23,071 nt of DNA from Azolla pinnata. Lineage: Eukaryota > Streptophyta > Polypodiopsida > Salviniales > Salviniaceae. Position numbers and translations under genes: made by a program. The stretch covers positions 1 to 23,071 of the forward strand of contig JBBBWG010009324.1 in the NCBI GenBank assembly GCA_037176905.1, given 5' to 3'. Shown piece by piece: positions 10,900 through 19,250 of this stretch (positions are counted from its first letter, which is position 1; each line of letters opens with the position of its first letter). The notes under the pieces were generated by a model. That model was not told the DNA's origin. It searched no databases and worked only from the letters and a program-made list of their open reading frames with translations.

Positions 10900-11173
10900 A
10901 ACAAGGATCACACGAAAAAATGCACATGCGTCGAAACGCAAAGACGAGAAAACCTAACAGGTGGAAAAAACCACCTTAACAAATTTGAGTTTAGGAACTT
11001 TGCAATCAAAACTCTGTTCGCGGTAACAAGTCTGTGAAACCAAAACTTGCACAATAGGACATCTACAATAACAAAACATTCAAGTGGGTGGATTATAGTT
11101 GCAAGAAGATTGCAAACCATAAAAGCTGTTAGATCGGAACTAAGGAGCAACAACACCATTCGTACACGCATAC
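10900..11173 (+). repeat. Direct repeat, copy 1
   Basis: Starts AACAAGGATCACACG and ends CGTACACGCATAC. It shares with the second copy the words GAAAACCTAACAGG, AAAACCACCTTAACAAAT, ATCAAAACTCTGTTC and AAAACATTCAAGTG in the same order. Differences are mostly single-base transitions. Confidence 0.8.
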
Positions 11174-11215
11174 AACAAGGATCGCACGCAAAAAGTGTAC
11201 ATACATTGTCGTGGA

Positions 11216-11884
11216 GAAAACCATCCCTAGGCGGAATCAGCGAGATTCCCCGGAAAGGAGGTCGGCTTCAAAGGGATCAGCAGGTCTGAAAAGAATCGGG
11301 CCTACCGGGTAGGCCGATCTATCTGAACGGAATTCGGGCCGCTAGGATAGGCCGGCTGACGCGAAGGAATCTAGGTCTGGATAGGTCGGTCGATCTGAAT
11401 AAAATCTAGGACTAGGTCGGCTGGTATTAATGGATGCTAGGCTGGGTCGGCGATGTGAAAGCATCGGAAAGAGGGAGTGCTGCTGGATTACGGCCACAGC
11501 CTCTCCTCACTTTCCGGTTCTAGGACTCGAGAGGCTGCATCTGTTCCGCGGGACGCCCGTGTGCTCCCAGAAGATCTCCATCTCGCAGCCGCCGTGTATT
11601 CCGTTGGTCTGTAAGAACCCGGGTTTCTTTGTATAAACAGTGTTTTCGTCGGATCCGTGTGCTTACGGTCTTACGGCCTCCCGTATCATTCTTCATATCG
11701 GGAAATCTGCGGTCCCAGGTCTCTGAGGGCTCACGGGACGACGTGAGCCCGGCTTGCTTCCACAACTTTCGCTCGCCCCACCGCTGTTACGCCACTGGTC
11801 TGCGACTCCCTCTGCCTGACATTCCTCAGTCCAGGACCCCCGTGGTCCCGCCCCTTCCGACCGCACGCGCGGAACACGCGACAA
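11216..11884. mobile_element. GC-rich insert of unknown family that splits the second repeat copy
   Basis: This stretch is much richer in G, C and CpG than its surroundings and matches neither flanking repeat. It separates the opening of repeat copy 2 (AACAAGGATCGCACG, from 11174) from its continuation (GAAAACCTAACAGG, near 11904). The left part holds a short tandem array; the right part has no recognised protein. It could be a solo LTR or a nonautonomous DNA transposon. Terminal repeats and a target-site duplication were not resolved. Confidence 0.4.
11282..11452. repeat. Degenerate tandem repeat of about 30-38 bp, about five units
   Basis: Units share the pattern TCTGAA..GAATCTAGG...TAGGTCGG. 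GTAGGCCG, ATAGGCCG, ATAGGTCG, CTAGGTCG and CTGGGTCG recur at regular intervals. Closely spaced short repeats of this sort occur in the subterminal regions of some DNA transposons, but no terminal sequence was seen here. Confidence 0.7.
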
Positions 11885-12127
11885 CGTAGAAGCGCAAAGG
11901 CTAGAAAACCTAACAGGCAGAGAAAACCACCTTAACAAATCGGAGTTCAAGAATTTTGTGATCAAAACTCTGTTCACGGTAACAAGTTTGCATAACCAAA
12001 ACTTGCACGGTAGGACATCCACGATAGCAAAACATTCAAGTGAGCAGATTACATTTGCAGGATGACTGCAAACTACAAAAGTTATTAGATCGAAACTGAG
12101 GAATATCAACACCATTCACACATGCAT
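11885..12127 (+). repeat. Direct repeat, copy 2 (main part)
   Basis: Corresponds to about 10929-11172 of copy 1, with roughly four in five bases the same by eye. The matching minus-strand frames of both copies are open but show no known domain, so they are treated as by-products of the repeat. Confidence 0.8.
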
Positions 12128-12440
12128 ATGAGACTACTTGGACCAAAGGAACTGTAGCGGTAATAGAGTCGTTAAAGCAAAGTCCAAAAGCAATAGTAGC
12201 AGCTGAAGGCATATGTGAGACTTTTGGGACGTTAAGTAGAGCCTAAGGAGCAAATGCAACTAAATGCGTGCAAGGAACTATTGGGACTGCAAGAGCAGGC
12301 ATAGCTACCCGAGATAGAGGAGCTCAAAGATACAACGAGCACTAAGGGAACTGCATGAACTGAATGAGCAACATAAGCGGATAGAGCCACGAGAGTTCAT
12401 GAGCAAAAGGAACAAAATATGCTAGAACAACAGCAAGGGC
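12128..12440. other. Purine-rich repeat-derived DNA, unassigned
   Basis: A broken plus-strand frame rich in Glu, Gln, Leu and Lys can be followed (for example EIEELKDTTSTK near 12314-12350), ending in sequence that reads EEAKVG near 12443-12460. It might be the end of a coiled-coil protein from a retroelement, but it is too decayed to name. Confidence 0.3.
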
Positions 12441-12621
12441 GAGGAGGCAAAAGTGGGGTGATTGAGGCTTTGATGTTTTTATTCTCAACTTGAGGAGGAG
12501 TCAAAAGTGGGGGATTGTGTCTCTAATGTTTTCATTCTCGACTCGAGGAGGCAGAAGTGGGGTGATTGAGTATCTGATGATTCCGTTTCCTGACTTGAGG
12601 AGGAGGCAAAAAAGTGGGTTG
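12441..12621 (+). repeat. Tandem array of about 52-bp units, 3.5 copies, each opening with a purine tract
   Basis: Units begin at 12441, 12492, 12545 and 12597 (periods 51, 53, 52; the last is partial). Each starts GAGGAGGCAAAAGTGGGG or a variant, followed by TGATTG-like sequence, a variable middle and TTCTCRACTYGAG at the end. The purine block resembles a retroelement polypurine tract. Confidence 0.8.
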
Positions 12622-14530
12622 TTCCGGCAGATCGTCAGATACTTCAGGGGTTTCTAGGGTTTAGAGTTCGGATAGATTGTGGGATTGGCCTAGAGTAGGG
12701 AATCTACGGTGAAGTGATGATGTGCTTGGTGTTGGATTAATGGAGTTGGAAGACCGGTCTCATGGATCATGACCACAACCCAAGGCAAGAATGGCAGTTG
12801 TAGAGCCGTAGTCGAGGCTTGTGGTTGTTCACTATGTTCATGTAGGCAGCACTAGTTGTGGCTCAAATAGGAATGTTGTGGCAATAATTGCAAATGGTGG
12901 TAGCAAGAACAATTGCACTAACCGATTTCAACCTTAGGGAACCTTACCAAATAAATTATAATCTTATTTATGTCAAGAATAGCAGCCTATTAGCTCCATA
13001 CAATTGATGTAAAAGCACGTTGCATTTGTTTCTACAGAGTTCCCATTAGCATGAGTAAAAAAGAGCTAGAATACAATTGAGTATTCACAGTACTACCATG
13101 GGTGGAATAATTGTTGACGGGTGTCAATACTATTGATTATTGGTTGATTTTGGGCTAATTATGTGCTTGAAATTTGGGGTAAATGGTCCTAATTGATTGA
13201 GAATGAATGAACTAATTAGAGGGTTTAATTAGAGGTTGATTATGAAACTATTTAGGGTAGATTGTGAGAATATTAGATGTCAAATATGTGGTTAACAAGG
13301 GTTTTGGAGGGCAAGAATTGTGACCAAGCAGATACACAAAAGAAGAGGGATTAATAGATCAAGATACACGGTCTTTGCAATGATAACTTGGAATAAAATG
13401 ATTCAAGTTAGAACACTAAGCTCATCACAATGAACTCTTATTTATTGACTCCCAATGTAATCCTCTTTATTTCTAGATTCATTACCTTTCTCTTACATTT
13501 ATGGGATCTTTGCAATATATTATTATCACTTATTTTTAGGCAAATCAATATAAGTTATAACTACTCATGGGATGACAAATTATTCCTTTTACGAGTTGAA
13601 CTATGAAAGAGTATGTGGATTTGAGAGTATTAGACATTCTAAATGTATTTGTATTTAATATTTAAGTGGCCCATGGGAGGAATTTTACAAATGGATTTTT
13701 AATATACAATTAGAAAGACATTGGTCAAGGAGGTGGGAGGAGAGAGGGTCTACCAATCCTAGAATGGTTTACATATGGGTTTAAAGCAATAGTTATCGGC
13801 TATTCTGGATGAGTTTCAAACACAAAGGTTATCATACAACCCTTCCATAACTTTAGCCTCGAGTCATCAACTTGAAAATCACACAAGATTAGATGGGGGA
13901 ACTTGGATGTAGGACCAACATGTTTAGTTAAGGCTTTATATGACTTTCAAGTTCTTCCTGAAGAAAGACAACGACAATTAGTTATTATGCATGGCAGACC
14001 TTTCATGGGTGACCAAGTTTAGGTGGCACTTTCAAGTGCATTGGTTGATGAATTGGGCTATGAAGGTCCCAAAGGGTCAGGTTGTTCACGGTTGATTGGG
14101 AATTGGTGGCTACCTGCAAGGGATATGTATTGAAAGAGAGTTGCATATCATATATAGTGAACACTCTGGGTTGTATGACACAAGCAGTGCAGGGGCAATT
14201 TCATGCATCTCTACGTTCATGGAAAAGGTTTATGTGTTGGCTTGTGATGGGGTGCATTGTTCGATCCCCACCCCAATTGTGGTGAGTAACTGTTAGAGTC
14301 GTGGATGTATGAGAAGGCCCTTTCTGTCATTTACAGTGGGATCTAGATGGGTGGTTTTGTGGTTTTGGAACGATTCTCAAGATGCGTATGTAGGGAGAAT
14401 TTTTTTTTTGTCAATTTGGGTAGAAGTATATTGTAAAGTCAAAAGCTCAGAATTGTAGCTATGCACTAGTATTGACACTTTCATAGTATGTCTCTGGCAG
14501 ATATACAACAATTTTAAAAGAGTTATTGAA
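12622..14530. other. Repeat-derived or intergenic DNA, no gene identified
   Basis: There is no recognised gene. A protein-like plus-strand patch near 13928-14130, interrupted by stops, includes ERQRQLVIMHGRPFMGDQ and DELGYEGPKGSG. Two overlapping frames at 14082-14296 are open but unfamiliar. As a LINE relic follows at 14535, some of this may be its upstream part, but I could not identify the reverse-transcriptase catalytic motif. Confidence 0.35.
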
Positions 14531-14534
14531 GAGG

Positions 14535-14710
14535 AAGCAAGAGAGTAAAATAATGTTGCTACAGTGGCTAGTGGTGCATTATGTATTGCTAGTAATGACT
14601 TAATTAAAACGCTTTCTAGTAAATAAGAAGTGTGCATGATGTGGGGATGACATCTTGACATTGAAACATTTTCTATGGCAGTGCCAGCATGCACAACAAG
14701 TATGAAATAG
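14535..14710 (+). pseudogene. LINE retrotransposon relic: zinc-binding C-terminal reverse-transcriptase region (zf-RVT type)
   Basis: The plus frame through TTG at 14556 reads KIMLLQWLVVHYVLLV, then KKCA-stop-CGDD, then LTLKHFLWQCQHAQQV. This is the typical pattern of plant L1-like elements: WL.H..LL, C..CG, H.....C..A..VW. Three in-frame stops are visible in this short stretch, two of them as TGA where Trp is usual. Only this short part is recognisable. The call rests on spacing of the Cys and His residues and neighbouring aromatic residues, and seems good despite the decay. Confidence 0.65.
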
Positions 14711-15487
14711 TATATTTTAAATTGTTGGCTTATGAGAGATGTAATTTAGTGGTGTCATTGGGAATGGTTGTTTGGGTTACATTAACTTGTCAGGCTTTCC
14801 ACTAATATCATTTTGCATCTCCATGATCAAAGGGTCCATAGTAACTGTCTTCTCACAAGTGTGCTTAGGTGGGGTAAGGACAAGTTTGATTTAACTTTGG
14901 GAGTTGTTGATTATGCTATGGAATGTATGGGTGACTAGGTGCTCTAAACTAGCATTAGAACAAGTCAGATGCAATGAGCTACCAATATTTCAAAGAGAAT
15001 GAGAGATTGAATACCATCACAATTTTGTCGATATTGAGAAATTTTTTCAACGTGATTGATGCTTCTAAAGACATCCACGTGTTCCTCATAGACCATTTGA
15101 AAATGTCTGTTGCCAGGGTGCCCATACTTCTTTTGCTTGATTACTTTGCAGGTTTGCCTCCTTTGGTGGCCCTTATTTCTCCTGACAGGAATAGATTCTA
15201 GATGTTGCTATTTGCGCTCGATATTCGAGTGCATTGTTTCCAAATATCGAGCACATCGTTTTCGAAGCATTCACTAGCAGGAAAAGATAGATCCCATCGT
15301 CGGTGCAACAGACGTCATAGCAGCCGTCGTTTTTCTCAACACAGGGTTTCATCAGAACAAGTTCCTTTACACCGCGCATTTGGATCGATCAAACAAGCTT
15401 GGAACTTTAGAGTGCAAGGGGTAGTTTTGGAATTTAGAAAACCACAGATCTGATGAAGGACTACTTCTGTAATTTACAAAAACCATC
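14711..15487. other. Intergenic DNA, no gene seen
   Basis: Includes possible further LINE decay up to about 14960, then unassigned sequence. A short near-inverted pair, CTCGATATTCGAG (15218-15230) and AATATCGAGCAC (15243-15254), could form a small hairpin. No conserved protein or RNA gene was recognised. Confidence 0.4.
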
Positions 15488-16003
15488 TATTATTATAATC
15501 AGTATATAATAATATTATTATTAGTAGTAGTAGTAGTAGTATCAAGGGTAAAGTATAAAAAATGCCTAATAAAATTATAAATTACATTTTCACGCCTACC
15601 CAAGTAGAAACTACAAATTAACACCTAGCTTTAAAAGGTAGTGAAGAATTGATTGATAAACACCGAATAAATTAATTATGAGTTTAATTAACATCAAATT
15701 AACTAATCGATTAATGCTCAAGTACTTGATTAACACCAAATTCACGTGTAAAATCAATCAATTAGACTCTACAATTACTAGCTTTTGTTAATCGAATACA
15801 GTAAAGAAATCGATTAAGATCGATTAGTGGGAAGCGATTAGGAACAAAAATCGATAGTAGCAGAATTAATTGGGTGTTAAGTTTTAGTAGGCGTTAATTT
15901 GTAATTTCTGATTTCAGAAGGCATTAAAACGTAAGTTTTAGGCGTAATTCTCCCTTATTATTATTATTATTATTATTATTCTTACTACTACTACTATTAT
16001 TAA
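15488..16003. mobile_element. Foldback or MITE-like inverted-repeat element with trinucleotide-repeat outer arms
   Basis: The left arm (about 15544-15630) and the reverse complement of the right arm (about 15880-15957) share AAGGG at their ends and blocks such as ATGCCTAA / ACGCCTAA, TACATTTT / TACGTTTT and TACAAATTAAC. Outside the arms sit matching trinucleotide runs: TTATTATTAGTAGTAGTAGT on the left and, inverted, the same kind of TAG/TAA sequence on the right. The whole is about 515 bp and has no coding capacity. Target-site duplication is masked by the microsatellite. Confidence 0.6.
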
Positions 16004-16248
16004 TACATGAAATTCTTTTATTTATCTGTTTCTCTGAATCGCTTCCTGTTTCTTCTTCCCTGCCAGAAATTAGGGTTCTCAGCGTGTCTTTCTGTCTTGT
16101 CGTCTCCTCCTCCCATTAGGGTTCCCCGAAGCAATCTCGGCATCCGCAGAGCCCGCTAAAGCACGGAGGTCTCAGCAGTCTTCCCGATCGTAGTTCGACG
16201 GCTAAGTGTCCAGGTTTTTCTTCGGGCTACACTGCTTCGCTTTTTGCC
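16004..16248 (+). promoter_or_regulatory. Promoter-proximal region and 5' leader of the RING-CH gene
   Basis: Base composition changes here from AT-rich to pyrimidine-rich (TCTTTCTGTCTTGTCGTCTC, 16087-16106), as in plant leaders. ATTAGGGTT occurs twice (16070-16078 and 16116-16124), near-matches to the telo-box found near the start of many housekeeping genes. No strong TATA box was seen. The transcription start is not determined. Confidence 0.4.
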
Positions 16249-19042
16249 ATGAATGATCATGTGGCCATCTCCGTAAATCATCAGACTGCTCCCCCTTCCT
16301 CCTCCTCCTCCTCCTCCTCCTCCGGCAGAATTTCGGAAATCAGTGAAGAGCACGTCGCGGAGATCTATGCGGAGGAAATATCTCCTCTTTTAAACCAAAG
16401 AAAAGAAGAGAAAGAAGGAGAAGAAGGAGGAGGAGAAGCGAAAGAAGAAGGGATTTGGATCCAGAGAGATTTAACTCCGGAGAGAACACATTTGGCGGGG
16501 AAATTTGGTGCAGGATTCTCTCATTATATCAATATGGTGATTCCGGTTATACCTCTCAGAACGAAGGCCGAGCATGCGGAAAAAGTTGTAGTAGTCTCGG
16601 AAATGGTGGCTGCTGAAGCTCATAAATTTCTAGCAACTACATCCACCGATGTCAAAAATAACTTAACCAAAGAAAATGACGTTTTTGAACATGGCAATGA
16701 TGATACAGTCTGTTGTGAAAGCAACGGAATGGAAATATCCATCAAACTTCGTGTTGCAGAGTGCAGAATTTGCCAAGAAGAAGATGACATTGCAAATCTC
16801 GAATCTCCATGTGCATGTTCGGGAAGCTTGAAGGTACCTGCTGTGTTGGCATATTATAGGGAAAATAACAAATTTTGGATTATGTATGGTTTCAGTCTGT
16901 ACGACCCCAGTAGAAATTCTCTGATGTTATTTTTCGAGCGTGTAAAACACATGTTAATTTATACTATTGAAGAAGGTGCTGCATTCATCATGCCACCACC
17001 ATTTTTCTCTCTCATTTTGGATGATCGGTAGATAATTCCTTAGGATTATGGAAGGTTCACTGTAGTATGGGGATAATTCAACACACCTAGCATTGATGGT
17101 TTTTGGAATTTGGAGGTATGCACACGAGTAAAGGAAAAAACGAGTGTGTCTATTCTGAACTAATGCGAGTAGTCTCATTTGTATCTCATGAAATGTATTC
17201 TACTTCTTGAAAATTCTTGAGAAACTGTTCTGTATCCTGCTAACAACTAGTAACACAGATATGGATTTCTGGCTAGAAATCATACATTGATAATGATTTC
17301 TGGCTAGAAATCATACATTGATAATGATTATTTAACTTTGCCTCCTAAAAGATCTTTGTGTGTAGATGTGATTGTGTGCTGTTCTGGATTTATTTGAGAT
17401 TAAAGCAAACATATGACTTTTGGTTGGGTTGATTGCTTAAAATTTGCTCATAAAATGTTCCATATTCTTCTCAATGAATTGTAACATCAAATGGATTTGT
17501 AGCTAGAACTTTACATCAATAAAGACTCTCTAACTTTGCCTCTCCTATGTATATGTTGTGTAATGTTCAGGTTTTGTTGTGAGTTCAAACTTATGATATT
17601 CAGTCATAGTGTGATTATTTTATTTTGTATGGTTTTAATAAGAATTCAGGAACTGAAATTTCTGACCTCTTTACATGATTTAGTTTGCTCATCGAAATTG
17701 TGTTCAACACTGGTGTAATGAGAAAGGGGACACCATGTGTGAAATATGCCAAAAGGTGCGCTGATCAGTATTGTAAATCTTTGATTATGCGTTGAATTTA
17801 TGTTCGTGGAATCGTTACTTGCTTTCTTTTTGTGACAGCCATTTGAAGGTGGCTATGTGTGTCCCCAACCTATTGAAGCAGATAGTGTCCCCATCAACGT
17901 AAGGTAAATGTTTGTGTACTGTTATTAACAGCTTACGCCCACATATTTGTTGTATTTATTGCTTTTAGAACCAGGAATTTCCTTGAGATAAACATCAATG
18001 AAGTGTAACGTAACTAAAGCCTCATGTTGCTATCGTGTTAATGTCCCTAGTATCAACTGCAGTAGCTTATTGCAAGTTTCTGAAAGTAAAAGAGTCATCT
18101 CTTAACAATGCCAATGAGTGTACTGATTTTTCTGGCAGTGCGGGCTGGGACATTGCAAATGGTCAACCAAGGCTTTTTTCATTAGTTGCTGATCATCAAA
18201 TTTTGGATACCAGTTACGATGAATATGCAGGGTCACATGCACATAATGCAGCATGTTTTCGTTCCGTCGCCCTAATGGTACTTATTTTACGCTCAGCAAA
18301 TAGACAAATGAAGTAGAAGTATATGGTAAAGCAGTAGTGTCCTTGTATTTTATAATTCTTTTTAGCTCGCCACTGATGTTTTTGCCCACATTTGGAAGCT
18401 TGTAGCTTTGTTACTGCTCCGACACATACTCTCAATGACTGGTGCAGATGATGAAGATGCATCAGCATTTTTTATGGTAAGTGTGCAAGACAGAGGAGGG
18501 TGATGCCACGATCGGCAAGGACTGACATGAGAGTCACGAACCATCACAATCGACTGAATATGCCATGCTACTGTTGAACCGAACGCGGCATCAGAGGGAC
18601 AAATGTAAATTTAAGGGCTGTAAAAGGCTAGAATAATCGTTGAGATCCTGATGCCGAAATCTATAAAGCTGGGGCCTGTAGCTAGAGAGGGAAGAGAGGG
18701 GGAGAGAGACAGGGAGAAAGAGATTTTTGCATACTTAGTGCTGAATCAGTACGTTGTGTTCCTGATTCATTGAAATTTTCACAGCTCTCTTTAGTAAGGG
18801 CTGCTGGTTTTCTCATTCCTTGCTACATTATGGCACGTGCAATGAATGCACTGCAAATGAGACAACAGCAGCAGGTATGCATGGTTCTCAGAAGTTATGC
18901 AATACAGCTTTTCTGGATGATATCTGATGTGAAATTTGGTCTTGTAAAATTCCAGGAAGCACCAATCACAGCTACAGAGGTAAGATATCTGTTTCAAGCT
19001 GGGCAAGCTCAAGCAATTGTGTCTCCAGGGATTCGAGGCTAA
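16249..19042 (+). CDS. RING-CH (RINGv, C4HC3) membrane protein, probable E3 ubiquitin ligase, seven exons, 382 aa
   Basis: Probably transfers ubiquitin to membrane or endomembrane targets, as MARCH-like RINGv proteins do. Exons: 16249-16833, 17684-17755, 17839-17903, 18139-18277, 18366-18476, 18785-18874, 18956-19042. All six introns have GT/AG ends and every join keeps frame. The zinc ligands are C172, C175, C188, C190, H198, C201, C214 and C217, in perfect C4HC3 spacing and split by intron 1 after Lys195. Two membrane segments follow, about 280-310 (KLVALLLLRHIL) and 326-345 (LVRAAGFLIPCYIMARAM). This layout matches the plant RINGv family with a conserved C-terminal DUF3675-type region. The N-terminal part has a nine-serine run (S17-S25, a TCC repeat) and a Glu/Lys-rich patch, and is not recognised. 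The tail ends at a TAA with EVRYLFQAGQ just before it, as in relatives. Intron 6 (81 bp) is also open in frame. The paralogue is not identified. Confidence 0.9.
16834..17683 (+). other. Intron 1 of the RING-CH gene (850 bp)
   Basis: It begins AAG|GTACCTG and ends GATTTAG|TTT, and it splits the RING-CH domain between the fourth and fifth zinc ligands. Continuing from exon 1 without splicing gives unrelated sequence and a stop at 17029-17031, so unspliced RNA would lose the second half of the domain. The intron contains tandem duplications. Confidence 0.8.
17264..17325 (+). repeat. Perfect 31-bp tandem duplication inside intron 1
   Basis: Two consecutive 31-bp copies (17264-17294 and 17295-17325) start GATTTCTGGCTAGAAATCAT. 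A more distant relative of the same unit and its downstream flank (GATTTGTAGCTAGAA, then CTAACTTTGCCTC) appears from 17494, which points to an older duplication of about 200 bases. Confidence 0.85.
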
Positions 19043-19250
19043 AGTCCTATCAAGTCTCATGAATAAATCGTTCCCAATGCTTTTTGAAAGGGGGTGTAAG
19101 AGAGGCCACACTGCTCACCATTGGAAGTGCTTAAGCCAAGCATTAGGGATAAGAGGTAATGTTGTTTATCTTGGGGAGATTCCACAGGAGTTATTTGTGT
19201 GTGGAATATTCTTATATACATATGATGTAAATTGTGTATGATATACATAG
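19043..19250 (+). other. Probable 3' untranslated region of the RING-CH gene
   Basis: AATAAA occurs at 19062-19067, only 20 bases after the stop, and a TGTAAATTGTGT element at about 19224-19236 resembles plant far-upstream polyadenylation signals. The more distal signal is the more likely one. The end of the transcript cannot be fixed from sequence. Confidence 0.4.

Larger units (their letters stand above)
10786..12127 (+). mobile_element. LTR-like DNA of the second copia element, with an internal duplication and a probable insert
   Basis: The stretch starts with TG directly after the polypurine tract. From 10900 it contains a block of about 274 bases that is repeated in direct orientation: copy 1 is 10900-11173, and copy 2 appears as 11174 to about 11215 plus 11885-12127. 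The two are clearly related by eye. DNA between the parts of copy 2 is of different, GC-rich character. The right end of the LTR was not found, and no 5' LTR copy was seen to confirm it. Confidence 0.45.

Noticed and set aside
10908-12115. Two similar minus-strand frames (10908-11171 and 11693-12115)
   Set aside because: They resemble each other only because they lie in the duplicated repeat; no known domain and no sign of protein-level conservation was judged by eye.
18979-18986. Good donor-like site GAG|GTAAGA inside the last exon of the RING-CH gene
   Set aside because: Reading through gives the EVRYLFQAGQ tail seen in relatives and then a stop. No downstream exon continuing the family sequence was found, though rare use cannot be excluded.
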